Below are positions 7,462 through 16,191 of a stretch of DNA of 64,000 nt, in pieces. Below the pieces are notes generated by a model that saw only the letters and a program-made list of their open reading frames with translations, was not told the origin of the DNA and did not search any database. The stretch's first letter is position 1, and every line of letters begins with the position of its first letter. Origin of the DNA: JANNSX01 sp046348995 (GTDB lineage Bacteria > Pseudomonadota > Alphaproteobacteria > Rhizobiales > Hyphomicrobiaceae); contig JAXMDB010000010.1 in assembly GCA_046348995.1 (NCBI GenBank), forward strand, positions 138,620-202,619, written 5' to 3'. The translations under genes were made by a program, and so were the position numbers.

Positions 7462-9812
7462 GCTTGACGCGCCGCCTTCATGCGCTCGACCGCCATCAGC
7501 ACCCGCTCGGGCGTCGCGGGGGCATCGAGCGCGGGATACGTCTTGCCGTCGCCGACGCTCGCGATCGCATCCGAGAGCGACATCAGCACCGAGATGGCGA
7601 GCATCAGTGGCGGCTCGCCGACGGCCTTCGAGCGATAGATCGTCTCCTCCTGGTTCTCGCCGTCGAACAGCGCGATGTTGAGCACCTTCGGGCGATCGGA
7701 GCAGGCCGGGATCTTGTAGGTCGAGGGCGCGTGCGTGAGGAGACGGCCTTTGTCGCCCCAGACCAGCTCCTCGGTCGTGAGCCAGCCGGCGCCTTGCACG
7801 AAGCCGCCCTCGATCTGACCGCGATCGATCGCCGGATTCAGCGAGCGGCCGACGTCGTGCAGGATGTCGGTTCTGAGAATGCGATTCTCACCCGTCAGCG
7901 TGTCGATGGCGACCTCGGTGACGGCAGCGCCGTACGAGAAGTAGAAGAACGGCCGGCCCGTGTAGCGATCATTGTCCCAATGGATCTTCGGCGTTGCGTA
8001 GAAGCCCGTCGCCGAGAGGGGAATGCGCGCACGATGCGCCTCGCCAGCGAGATCATCGAACGCGATCTCGGACGTTCCAGCCCTCACACGGCCAGGCAGA
8101 AAGCGAACCGCGCCCGGCTCCGTCTGGAATCGCTCCGCGACGAAGGCGACGAGCCGCTCCTTGATCGCGCGCGCCGCATTGCGCGCCGCCATGCCATTGA
8201 GATCGGAGCCCGACGAGGCCGCCGTCGCCGACGTGTTCGGCACCTTACCCGTCGTCGTCGCGGTGATCTTCACGCGGCCGATGTCGACCTGGAACTCCTC
8301 CGCCACGACCTGGGCGACCTTCGTATGCAGCCCCTGCCCCATCTCGGTGCCGCCGTGGTTCACCGAGATCGAGCCGTCGTTGTAGAGGTGGACGAGCGCG
8401 CCCGCCTGATTGAGAAACGTCTTCGTGAACGAGATGCCGAACTTGACGGGGGTGAGCGCGATACCGCGCTTCAGGATCGGGCTCCTCGCATTGAAAGCGC
8501 GGATCTCCTCGCGGCGCTTGGCATAGTCCGAGGTCTCGCTAAGCCGCTCCATGATCTCGCCGGCGACCATGTCCTCGACGATCATGCCGTAGGGGGTCGC
8601 CTTACGAGCCTCGCTAGGCTCGCGCCGCGCCGCATAGAGATTACGCGCGCGCACCACGAGCGGATCGAGATCAAGATTGTGCGCGATGTGATCGATGACC
8701 CGCTCCATGCCGAGCATGCCTTGCGGACCACCGAAGCCACGGAACGCCGTATTCGACTGGGTATGCGTCTTCAAGCGATGCGAGGTCACGCGGACAGCCG
8801 GCAAATAGTACGTGTTGTCGGCATGCAGCATCGCGCGATCGCAAATCGGCTGCGAAAGATCGAACGACATGCCGCAGCGCACCGCCTGCTCGACCTCGAG
8901 GCCGAGGATGCGGCCCGCCTCGTCGAAGCCGACGCGATAGTCGATGCGGAAGTCGTGCCGCTTGCCGGTCAGCATGAAGTCGTCGTCGCGGTCGTAGACG
9001 CATTTGGCGGGGCGTCCCGTGAGGCGCGCAGCGAGAGCCGCAACGCAGGCCGGCAGATTGCCCTGGCTCTCCTTGCCGCCGAAGCCGCCACCCATGCGGC
9101 GCACCTCGACCGTCACCGCATGATTGGCGAGGCCGAGCACGCCCGCGACCTTGTGCTGGATCTCGGTCGGATGCTGGGTCGAGGAATAGACGAGCATGTC
9201 GCCGTCCTCGCCGGGGACGGCAAGCGCAGCCTGCCCCTCGAGATAGAAGTGCTCTTGCCCGCCGATGCGGATGCGGCCTTCCAGAACGCGTGGTGCGGCG
9301 GCGATGGCGGCGGCTGCATCGCCGTTCGCCATCACGGCCGGCGGCTCCAGATAGCTTTGCGCAGCCATCGCCTGATCGATGGTGAGAATCGCCGGGAGAT
9401 CGTCGTAGCGAATGATCGCCTTGGCTGCCGCCGCGCGCGCCTGCTCGATGGTCTCAGCCGCGACGGCGAAGAGCGACTGGCCGTAGTATTCGACGACATC
9501 GTGAGCGAACATCGGATCGTCGCCCTTGATGGGGCTGACGTCGTTAATCCCTGGAATGTCGGCGGCTGTCATGACGCAGACGACGCCGGGCGCGGTGCGA
9601 ACGGCCTCGACATCGAGCTGCGTGATGACAGCATGCGCCCGCGTGCTCTGAGCGATGTAGACCTTGAGGGTGCCGGGCGGATCCGGAATATCATCGGTGT
9701 AGATCGCCGCGCCCGTCGTGTGCTTCAAGCCGCTGTCGTGTTGAAGCGCATCGCTCACGCCACCTTTGATGGCGACAGCCTTCGAGATCGCCTTGGGTGC
9801 GGGCGCGGTCAT
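7458..9812 (-). CDS. xdhB: Xanthine dehydrogenase, molybdopterin-binding subunit XdhB
   Basis: The large subunit (784 residues) of the XdhAB xanthine dehydrogenase, which oxidises hypoxanthine and xanthine to urate. The open frame runs further upstream, but the ATG at 9812 (MTAPAPKAI) overlaps the xdhA stop as ATGA and gives the family's normal length. Molybdopterin-contacting motifs visible are GGQEHFYLEGQ (184-194), GGGFGGKE (241-248) and the NHGGTEMGQGLHTK block in the C-terminal half. The catalytic glutamate is in VGEPPLML (E733). It works with XdhA, which carries the iron-sulfur and FAD centres. Confidence 0.95.
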   Translation of the reverse strand: MTAPAPKAISKAVAIKGGVSDALQHDSGLKHTTGAAIYTDDIPDPPGTLKVYIAQSTRAHAVITQLDVEAVRTAPGVVCVMTAADIPGINDVSPIKGDDPMFAHDVVEYYGQSLFAVAAETIEQARAAAAKAIIRYDDLPAILTIDQAMAAQSYLEPPAVMANGDAAAAIAAAPRVLEGRIRIGGQEHFYLEGQAALAVPGEDGDMLVYSSTQHPTEIQHKVAGVLGLANHAVTVEVRRMGGGFGGKESQGNLPACVAALAARLTGRPAKCVYDRDDDFMLTGKRHDFRIDYRVGFDEAGRILGLEVEQAVRCGMSFDLSQPICDRAMLHADNTYYLPAVRVTSHRLKTHTQSNTAFRGFGGPQGMLGMERVIDHIAHNLDLDPLVVRARNLYAARREPSEARKATPYGMIVEDMVAGEIMERLSETSDYAKRREEIRAFNARSPILKRGIALTPVKFGISFTKTFLNQAGALVHLYNDGSISVNHGGTEMGQGLHTKVAQVVAEEFQVDIGRVKITATTTGKVPNTSATAASSGSDLNGMAARNAARAIKERLVAFVAERFQTEPGAVRFLPGRVRAGTSEIAFDDLAGEAHRARIPLSATGFYATPKIHWDNDRYTGRPFFYFSYGAAVTEVAIDTLTGENRILRTDILHDVGRSLNPAIDRGQIEGGFVQGAGWLTTEELVWGDKGRLLTHAPSTYKIPACSDRPKVLNIALFDGENQEETIYRSKAVGEPPLMLAISVLMSLSDAIASVGDGKTYPALDAPATPERVLMAVERMKAARQA

Positions 9813-11263
9813 GCGGTCACCGCGCCCCGGCCGGCAAGGCGTGTGTCGCCGAGACCATGCTGGCGCTCGTGGAAGCAGCGGCGCAGCAGGTTTTGCGCGA
9901 CGAGCAGCCGGTACGAAGCCGAAGCCCGCATATCGCCGATGGGCTTGAAATCGTCGGCGAACGACGGCACTGCCGCCTCGATCGTTGCCTCGCTCCACGG
10001 CTTGCCGATCAGCGCCGCCTCGACGGCCTTGGCGCGCTTCGGCGTCGCCGCCATGCCGCCGAAGGCGATGCGGGCGCCCGCGACACGGTCCCCCTCGATC
10101 TTGATGTTGAAGCATCCGCAGACGGCTGAGATGTCCTGATCGAAGCGCTTCGAGACTTTGTAGCAGGACAGCTCGCCCGGAGCCGCATCGAGCGGAACGG
10201 TGACGGACTCGATGAACTCGCCCGGTGCCCGGTCCTGCTTGCCATACGCGATGAAATAGTCCTCGAGCGCGATCTCGCGCGTCTCCGCCCCCTTGCGCAA
10301 CTTGAGCGTCGCGCCGAGCGCGATCAATGCCGGCGGCATGTCGCCAATCGGCGAGCCGTTGGCGATGTTGCCACCAATGGTGCCTGAGTTCCTCACCTGC
10401 CGCGAGCCGAGACGCCGGATCAGCTCGCCGAGGTCGGGGTAGTGGGCGCCGAGAATCTCCTCGGCATGCGTGTAGGTGATGTTGGCGCCGATCTCGATGT
10501 GCGAATCGCGGGGCTTGAGCTTTCGCAGCTCCTCGACCCGCCCGATGTAGATCGTCACGGGTAGCGGTCGGTGCTGCTTGGTCACCCAAAGCCCTACATC
10601 GGTGGCTCCGGCGATGAGGGGGGCATCCGGATGCTGCGTCGTCAGGCGGACGAGCTCATCCAGCGTGGCGGGCGCATACATCGCTTCGCCATCGTGGGCG
10701 ATTGCCAAGGTCTCGGTGTGAGCGATTGCGCGGGCGCTCTCGATATCCCTATCGCGCACGCCTCTGTCGACAAAATCATGGCCGTGACGGAGCACCGTCT
10801 CGGCCGCCTCGACGATCGGACCATAACCCGTGCAGCGGCACAGATTGCCCGCGAGCGTGTCGTCGATGCTCCCGCTCCGATCGAGCCGCGCTGCGAAAAG
10901 CGACATGACGAAGCCCGGAGTACAGAAGCCGCACTGGGAGGCATGCTGGGTGGCCATAGCCAGTTGCACCGGATGCGGCTCGCCACTTGCGTTGGATAGC
11001 CCTTCGACCGTCCGCACGGCCTTGCCCTCCAACATCGGCATCAGCACGATGCAGGCATTGATCGCGCGGTAGCGCGGCAGGTAGTCGGAGGGTTCAACCA
11101 CCGCCACCGTGCACGCCCCGCAATCACCCTCGGCGCATCCTTCCTTCGTGCCCGTGAGCCGCCTCTCGCGGCGCAACCAGTTCAGCAGCGTCGTCGTCGG
11201 CGTGATGCCTTCGAGCCGGACGATCTCGCCATTGAGCACGAAGCTCAGCACCTTGCGGGTCAT
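9809..11263 (-). CDS. xdhA: Xanthine dehydrogenase, iron-sulfur/FAD subunit XdhA
   Basis: The 484-residue small subunit passes electrons from the molybdenum site to NAD. The N-terminal plant-type 2Fe-2S domain has C43, C48, C51 and C71 (CAEGDCGAC). The second 2Fe-2S domain has C111 and C114 (CGFC) and C142 and C144 (CRC). An FAD-binding domain of the molybdopterin dehydrogenase type follows (IAGATDVGLWV, then GSRQVRNSGTIGGNIANGSPIGD), with a CO-dehydrogenase flavoprotein C-terminal domain. It starts 3 bases after the uraH stop and overlaps xdhB by 4 bases. Confidence 0.95.
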   Translation of the reverse strand: MTRKVLSFVLNGEIVRLEGITPTTTLLNWLRRERRLTGTKEGCAEGDCGACTVAVVEPSDYLPRYRAINACIVLMPMLEGKAVRTVEGLSNASGEPHPVQLAMATQHASQCGFCTPGFVMSLFAARLDRSGSIDDTLAGNLCRCTGYGPIVEAAETVLRHGHDFVDRGVRDRDIESARAIAHTETLAIAHDGEAMYAPATLDELVRLTTQHPDAPLIAGATDVGLWVTKQHRPLPVTIYIGRVEELRKLKPRDSHIEIGANITYTHAEEILGAHYPDLGELIRRLGSRQVRNSGTIGGNIANGSPIGDMPPALIALGATLKLRKGAETREIALEDYFIAYGKQDRAPGEFIESVTVPLDAAPGELSCYKVSKRFDQDISAVCGCFNIKIEGDRVAGARIAFGGMAATPKRAKAVEAALIGKPWSEATIEAAVPSFADDFKPIGDMRASASYRLLVAQNLLRRCFHERQHGLGDTRLAGRGAVTA

Positions 11264-11266
11264 GGG

Positions 11267-11620
11267 CTAGCTCCCGCGATAGGTCGAGTAGCCGAACGGC
11301 GAGAGCAGCAGCGGCACGTGGTAGTGCTGATCGGCACTGGCAATGCCGAAGCGGAGCACGACCTCGTCGAGGAACTTCGGCTCCGGTAGAGCGAGGCCCT
11401 GCTCGTCGAAATAGGCACCGGCATCGAATCTGAGCTCGTAGACGCCAGGCACCATCGCAGCGCCCTCGAGCAGCGGCTTGTCGAGGCGGCCGTCGGCATT
11501 CGTCCTCGCCTCGACGATCGCGCGGCTTTCGCCAGGCGATACGACAAGGAGCCGTATCGTCAGACCCGCGGCAGGCCGGCCCGTCGAAAGATCGAGAACG
11601 TGCGTGGTAAGGCGGCCCAA
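11267..11620 (-). CDS. uraH: 5-hydroxyisourate hydrolase (transthyretin-like UraH), TTG start
   Basis: Hydrolyses 5-hydroxyisourate to OHCU, the step after PuuD. The family N-terminus GRLTTHVLDLSTGRPA and the C-terminal tetrapeptide YRGS, which forms part of the active site, are both intact. The only in-frame ATG lies 69 bases upstream and would add a poor, unconserved leader. A TTG at 11620 gives the usual start and a 117-residue protein, the normal size. A GGAG element about 8 bases ahead of that TTG supports it. It is the first gene of the minus-strand purine operon and is divergent from uraD. Confidence 0.9.
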   Translation of the reverse strand: MGRLTTHVLDLSTGRPAAGLTIRLLVVSPGESRAIVEARTNADGRLDKPLLEGAAMVPGVYELRFDAGAYFDEQGLALPEPKFLDEVVLRFGIASADQHYHVPLLLSPFGYSTYRGS

Positions 11621-11728
11621 CGGTGCGGCTCCGGCTGTCCTGACGTCGCCTGAGCCTAGTCCTTTTCGGCAGCCCGGCAAGAGCCGCAAGCATTGTTCTC
11701 AACGCGGACGGCCGGTAGCATCGCCGGC

Positions 11729-12259
11729 ATGAGCACCCATCTCCATCCCCGCCCCTCGCAGCTCGACCAGCCGAGCTTCGTCGCCCGCTACGGCGGCATC
11801 TACGAGCATTCGCCCTGGGTCGCCGAGCGCGCCTTTGCGGAAGGCTTGGGTGAGAGCGACGACACCGCCGAGGGCTTGGCGGCGCGTATGCGCCGCATCG
11901 TCGAGGCGGCGGGCGAACCGGCCTGGCTGACGCTCCTGCGGGCCCATCCGGAGCTTGCCGGAAAGCTCGCGGTGGCGGGGGCTCTCACTGCGGAGTCGGC
12001 GTCCGAACAAGCATCCGCTGGCCTCGATCGCTGCAGCGAGGCCGAGTTCGCCCGCTTTCAAGCGCTCAATGCGCTCTACGCCGAGCGCTTCGGCTTTCCC
12101 TTCATCATCGCGGTGCGGGGCTTGAGCCGCGGCGATATCCTTGCCGCCTTCGAGGCGCGCGCCGGCAACAGCCGCGACGTGGAGATGCGTACCGCGCTCG
12201 ATCAGGTGCACCGGATCGCGCGGCTCAGGCTCGAGGCGATGCAGACAACAGCCGGCTGA
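11729..12259 (+). CDS. uraD: OHCU decarboxylase UraD
   Basis: Decarboxylates 2-oxo-4-hydroxy-4-carboxy-5-ureidoimidazoline to (S)-allantoin. The 176 residues include the family block LLRAHPELAGK with the candidate catalytic His73 and neighbouring Glu75, the SxEQxxAGLD region, and FPFIIAVRGLSR (123-134). The ATG at 11729 starts the conserved part; a longer upstream frame has no similarity. It is divergent from uraH across about 108 bases, so one intergenic region can control both arms of the pathway. Its stop abuts the stop of the convergent EAL gene with no gap. Confidence 0.93.
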   Translation: MSTHLHPRPSQLDQPSFVARYGGIYEHSPWVAERAFAEGLGESDDTAEGLAARMRRIVEAAGEPAWLTLLRAHPELAGKLAVAGALTAESASEQASAGLDRCSEAEFARFQALNALYAERFGFPFIIAVRGLSRGDILAAFEARAGNSRDVEMRTALDQVHRIARLRLEAMQTTAG

Positions 12260-14089
12260 TCAGCCTCGTGCTGCGAGCTTGAGCTTGCCCAGGGCGTCGG
12301 TCTGCACGAGTTGCGGCTGGCCGAAGTGGAAGCCCTGGAGGTAGTTCGCACCGACTTCCTTCAGGATATCGACGCTTGCCTGGTCGCCGACCCATTCGGC
12401 TACGGTTTCCATATGGAAGCTCTTGGCCAGATGCACGAGCGCCTCGACGAAGATACGATCGGAGGGATCGCTCGCCAGGTTCTTGATGAAGGTGCCGTCG
12501 ATCTTCACCATGTCGGCGCCGAGATGCTTCAGGTTGTGGAAGGACGTGTAGCCGGCGCCGAAATCGTCGATGGCGACCCGGCAGCCGATCTCCTTCACGG
12601 TGTCCACGAAGGCGACGCTCTCGTTCAGGTCCTTGATGGCGGCCGTCTCGGTGATCTCGACGATCAGGCGCGCGGCGAGCGCACGATCGCCGTCGATGAG
12701 CTTGTCGAGCGCGATGAGCCACTCGTGATCGCCGGCGGTCAGGCCCGAGACGTTGAACGACAATCTCAGATCCGGCTGCTGGCGGAGTAGCGCGACCGAA
12801 AGCTCGAGCACGCGGCGATCGAGCAAACGGCTCAAACCGAGCTGCTCGGCGACGGGAATGAACTCGCCCGCCGAGACGATCTCGCCATCGGGCCGTTGCA
12901 TGCGCAGCAGACACTCGTAGAACGCGACATCGCCACCGGCCGTATGGACGATCGGCTGTAGCGCGATGCGCATGCGCTGCTCGTCGAGCGCCGACATGAT
13001 CGCATCCGCCATCTCGATGTTGCGGCGGCGGCGCGAGGCGCGGCGCGGATTGGGCGCGTAGACGACCAAGCGATCCTCTCGCCCGGCTTTGGCTTCCTCG
13101 AGCGCGTCGAGCGCAAAGCCGACGATATCGCCGACGGTGGTCGCGTGCTGCGGCACCTGCACCGCACCAATCGAGACGGTGGAGGCGATGCGGCAGGCCG
13201 GCGTTTCGATCGGCGTCTTGCGAACGACCGAGGCGAGCCGGTTGGCGGCCACCTGCAGCCCATCGATATCGCAGGCGTGCACCAGCACACCGAACTTGTT
13301 GGCGGCGAAGCGGCCGATGGCATCGCCACCGCGGACGTCGCCGGCGAGCCGGCGGCCGATCGCGCGGATGAGCTCGTTGCCGGTCTCGAAGCCGAAGGTC
13401 TCGTTGACGAGCGCGAGATTGTTGATCGCCACCATGAGAAAGGCGAAAGGTTGCTTCGTCACCGCGTGGTTGGCGAGCGCGCTTTCGATGCCGCGCGTCA
13501 GCCGATCGAGATTCAAAAGCCCGGTGAGCTCGTCGTGATCGGCGAGATAGCGCAGCCGGTCCTCCTCGGCACGGCGATCCCCGATCGCATGCACGAAACC
13601 GCGCGCGACGAGCGGCTGGCCGTCGCGGGAGGCGAAGGCGCGGCCTTTTTCCTCGACCCACATGAGCTCACCCGCCCGGCGGCCGGAGGGTTTGACCGGA
13701 TATTCGACGCGGTAGGCCGAGCCCTCCCCGCGGTCGGCGAGTGCGGCGGCGCGGATCGCCTCGTAGCGCCGGCCGGCATGGCTCGCGGCGATGAGCAGAT
13801 GATAGGCGGCGCCCGTGTCGATCGTCTGCCGGCCATCCACATGCAGCACGACCGAGGCATTCGTCTGCCAGGTCATGCGGTCCGAGCGCATGTCCCAGAC
13901 ATAGGCGACGGTGCCGGCTGCGGCGTAGGTCGCCTCGACATCGAAGCGCAGTGGCGGCAGGGGGTTCGGGGCTTCACGGCTTTCGAGACGCCGGAGCGGC
14001 GCCGGCTGACGCGGCGCGCCTGTCGCGTCGGAACCTTCAGTCGACGGCACAGGTTGTCCCTGGCTCGCTTTCGACGAACTGCTCAACAC
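12260..14089 (-). CDS. PAS - degenerate GGDEF - EAL protein, probable c-di-GMP phosphodiesterase
   Basis: The 609 residues contain a PAS-like sensor region (about 50-170), a GGDEF-fold domain (about 180-345) and an EAL domain (about 355-600). The diguanylate cyclase signature is replaced by AANKF (262-266), so synthesis is very unlikely. In the EAL domain the motif reads ECL (E392), and the other expected ligands are present: N446, E478, D508, D509, K529, E565 and Q585. Phosphodiesterase activity is therefore plausible, with the GGDEF remnant possibly binding GTP as a regulator. No signal peptide or membrane helix is evident. It would lower c-di-GMP in response to the PAS signal, which is unknown. 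Confidence 0.88.
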   Translation of the reverse strand: MLSSSSKASQGQPVPSTEGSDATGAPRQPAPLRRLESREAPNPLPPLRFDVEATYAAAGTVAYVWDMRSDRMTWQTNASVVLHVDGRQTIDTGAAYHLLIAASHAGRRYEAIRAAALADRGEGSAYRVEYPVKPSGRRAGELMWVEEKGRAFASRDGQPLVARGFVHAIGDRRAEEDRLRYLADHDELTGLLNLDRLTRGIESALANHAVTKQPFAFLMVAINNLALVNETFGFETGNELIRAIGRRLAGDVRGGDAIGRFAANKFGVLVHACDIDGLQVAANRLASVVRKTPIETPACRIASTVSIGAVQVPQHATTVGDIVGFALDALEEAKAGREDRLVVYAPNPRRASRRRRNIEMADAIMSALDEQRMRIALQPIVHTAGGDVAFYECLLRMQRPDGEIVSAGEFIPVAEQLGLSRLLDRRVLELSVALLRQQPDLRLSFNVSGLTAGDHEWLIALDKLIDGDRALAARLIVEITETAAIKDLNESVAFVDTVKEIGCRVAIDDFGAGYTSFHNLKHLGADMVKIDGTFIKNLASDPSDRIFVEALVHLAKSFHMETVAEWVGDQASVDILKEVGANYLQGFHFGQPQLVQTDALGKLKLAARG

Positions 14090-14165
14090 CCACTCCCCAG
14101 CGCCCTATCGCGCGAAAGGCATCCTCGCGCGGAAATCCCGGGGAGACAAGCTAGCGCCAAGTCGT

Positions 14166-14197
14166 AAAAAACCCGCCAACAATGATTGCTGGCGGGG
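14166..14197 (-). terminator. Rho-independent terminator
   Basis: A 7-base-pair stem CCCGCCA/TGGCGGG (14172-14178 with 14190-14196) closes an 11-base loop. On the minus strand it is followed by six T residues (14166-14171). It lies about 50 bases past the stop of the minus-strand membrane-protein gene at 14246 and so ends that transcript ahead of the EAL gene. Confidence 0.8.
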
Positions 14198-14245
14198 TAA
14201 CTTTTCGTCTTAACGGTTGCGCAGGCAGCCCGGTGGCCGGCGCCA

Positions 14246-14707
14246 CTATTGGTCGCCGCTGCCGAAGCCGATGTCGCGCCGCGCCGTCCGGATGCCGACG
14301 ATCGAGCCGATGATGACGTCGAGAGCGGAAATGACGGTAAGCATGAAGAACAGCGAGCTCGAGGCCTTCTCGACGAGCAAGAACTCGATCAGGAAGACCA
14401 CGAGGACGATGACGGACAACGCCTGATCGGCGAGACCGGCGCCGCGCGTGTAGGTCGCCTTGATGAGCTCGAGGCCGAGCAGCACAAGCGCGATCAGCAT
14501 GACGAGATCGCCGAGCCAGAAGGTCCACACGCCACCGTGCGGCATGCCGATTTGGAAGAGGTAGCCGCTACGCGCTGCGGTATTGGTCGCCGCGTCGATC
14601 GCCGCACTGCCGTAGAAGATCTCGTCGGGCGTGCCGGAGCTGACGAAGACGATGGCGTTATAGAGAATGAGCGCCAGGATCAGCAGCGGAATAGCTTTGA
14701 GCGACAT
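14246..14707 (-). CDS. Conserved small integral membrane protein of unknown function
   Basis: The 153 residues are dominated by four hydrophobic segments: about 3-24 (an uncleaved signal-like helix, IPLLILALILYNAIVFV), 60-82 (WLGDLVMLIALVLLGLEL), 95-115 and 118-140. The loop between helices 1 and 2 contains GMPHGGVWTFW. The tail after the last helix is short and basic (RTARRDIGFGSGDQ). I do not recognise a named family. It stands alone between rpmF and the EAL gene and has its own terminator. A transport or membrane-organising role cannot be inferred from sequence. Confidence 0.75.
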   Translation of the reverse strand: MSLKAIPLLILALILYNAIVFVSSGTPDEIFYGSAAIDAATNTAARSGYLFQIGMPHGGVWTFWLGDLVMLIALVLLGLELIKATYTRGAGLADQALSVIVLVVFLIEFLLVEKASSSLFFMLTVISALDVIIGSIVGIRTARRDIGFGSGDQ

Positions 14708-14858
14708 CGGTCCCCTCCCAACTCAGGTTCTGCCCCTGCGCCGAAGCAAGCGTCGGCGCTGCGACAGCCGAACCCCGCTGTCGCCTCGCCGTCTTCATAC
14801 ACGGATCGTTAACCAACCGCCAGCCTCGCTCGCGTCAAGCCGAGGCCGCGAGCGCGAT

Positions 14859-15044
14859 CTAGAACTCTTCCTTAGCCGGAAGAATCTGGCGGCCGCGATA
14901 CTTGCCGCTCTTCAGATCGATGTGATGGGGCCGGCGAAGCTCGCCCGACTCCTTGTCCTCGACGTAGGCCGGGGCCTTGATCGCATCCGCCGAGCGGCGC
15001 ATGCCGCGCCGGGACGGGCTGGTTTTCTTTTTCGGAACGGCCAT
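14859..15044 (-). CDS. rpmF: 50S ribosomal protein bL32
   Basis: Structural protein of the large ribosomal subunit. The 61 residues begin MAVPKKKTSPSRRGMRRS, the canonical bL32 N-terminus, and end in KYRGRQILPAKEEF, as in other alphaproteobacteria. No zinc-ribbon cysteines are present, so this is the Cys-free form. It is upstream of the membrane-protein gene and downstream of mtgA on the same strand, an order I associate with Hyphomicrobiales. Confidence 0.97.
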   Translation of the reverse strand: MAVPKKKTSPSRRGMRRSADAIKAPAYVEDKESGELRRPHHIDLKSGKYRGRQILPAKEEF

Positions 15045-15209
15045 GTCACGCCTCGCATGTCATCGGACGGGCGATGTGCCGCCAAGGTCCGGTAAACAAT
15101 AGGGAATTCTGTCAGCCCGATCCGCTACTGCCCCATCTGGGAGCGGCGGTGGCAGGCCAGAGCGCGGCTTTATAGTTGGAATTCGTGCCGTTGACCAGTG
15201 CCTAGTCGC

Positions 15210-15932
15210 TCATTGGCCGAGTACGCAAGCCGAATAATCCCCGGCGCCCGGCATCCGCCGCGACACTCGAGCGGCCTGCCAACGCGTCTTGGGCCCGGGC
15301 TTGCCCGCCTTGCGCGTATTCGGATTTGGCAGGCTCGCGGCGAGCAGGGCCGCCTGATAGGGCGAAAGCTTGGCGGCCGATGTCTTGAAGTGGTGCCTGG
15401 CGGCCGCTTCCGCGCCATAGATGCCCGGACCCCACTCGGCGATGTTGAGATAGAGCTCCATCGTCCGCCGCTTACCCCAGACAACCGTCGTCACGTAGCT
15501 GAACGGGATCTCCAGAAGCTTGCGCACATAGGTGCGGCTGCCGCCCAGAAACAGGTTCTTGGAGGTCTGCATCGGGATTGTCGAGGCACCGCGATTGCCG
15601 GCGGCCCAGGCGTCCGCCATCGCCTCCCAATCGACGCCCCAATGCTCGCAATAGCGGCCGTCCTCGGAGGCGATGACGGCTTTGACGAGGTTGGGTGAGA
15701 TCTGCTCGATCGGCACCCAGGTCTGCGTCACCGAGCCGCCCCTGAGCCAATGCGTCAGCATCAGCATCGAGAAGGGTGGATTCACGACGGCGTAGAGCAG
15801 GATCAGAAGGGAATAGAAGATCGCCAAGCCACCGAGGATGCGTCCTGCGACCCGGCGAATACGGCGCCACGGCCAATCGCGGCGCAGGCGAGCGATCCGT
15901 CCCAGTCTCTCGGTCGCGACCCGCTCGGTCAT
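15210..15932 (-). CDS. mtgA: Monofunctional peptidoglycan glycosyltransferase MtgA
   Basis: Polymerises lipid II into glycan strands at the outer face of the cytoplasmic membrane. The GT51 motifs are present: SEDGRYCEHWGVDWEAM with the catalytic Glu, GASTIPMQTSKNLFL, WGKRRTMELYLNIAEWGPGIYG, and AALLAASLPNP. A single N-terminal anchor helix lies in LGGLAIFYSLLILLYAVVN. I chose the ATG at 15932 (MTERVATERL, 240 residues), which matches family length. The frame continues to a TTG at 16064, which would add 44 unconserved residues. It is divergent from ispA. Confidence 0.93.
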   Translation of the reverse strand: MTERVATERLGRIARLRRDWPWRRIRRVAGRILGGLAIFYSLLILLYAVVNPPFSMLMLTHWLRGGSVTQTWVPIEQISPNLVKAVIASEDGRYCEHWGVDWEAMADAWAAGNRGASTIPMQTSKNLFLGGSRTYVRKLLEIPFSYVTTVVWGKRRTMELYLNIAEWGPGIYGAEAAARHHFKTSAAKLSPYQAALLAASLPNPNTRKAGKPGPKTRWQAARVSRRMPGAGDYSACVLGQ

Positions 15933-16191
15933 CGCCGGGGCGTCCGGCACCGCCAGTGCCAGCGTGCGCGCGTCGAGCGCCGCGGCCCCGAACGCGAGCC
16001 CTTCAGATTCGCCGATGCTGCCGCCCGGCTCTGCCCTATCCACGCGCTTTCCCCGATCTCGCAACTGTTGTATGGCGATCCGGAACCGCGGCGAGCGCCG
16101 CTAACAGGCCGATTATCGCGTCTTCGGGCTGCCTGGCAAGGACCGGCCCAAGTACACGAAGCGCCTTGAGCCCTGGGAAAGCGGCCAATCC

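Noticed and set aside
7464..10139. An 891-residue plus-strand open frame opposite xdhB.
   Set aside because: It is the antisense of a strongly conserved xanthine dehydrogenase gene.
9813..10589. A long open frame upstream of xdhB that would make a 1043-residue protein.
   Set aside because: It lies over xdhA in another frame, has no protein-like composition, and the ATGA start gives the normal XdhB length.
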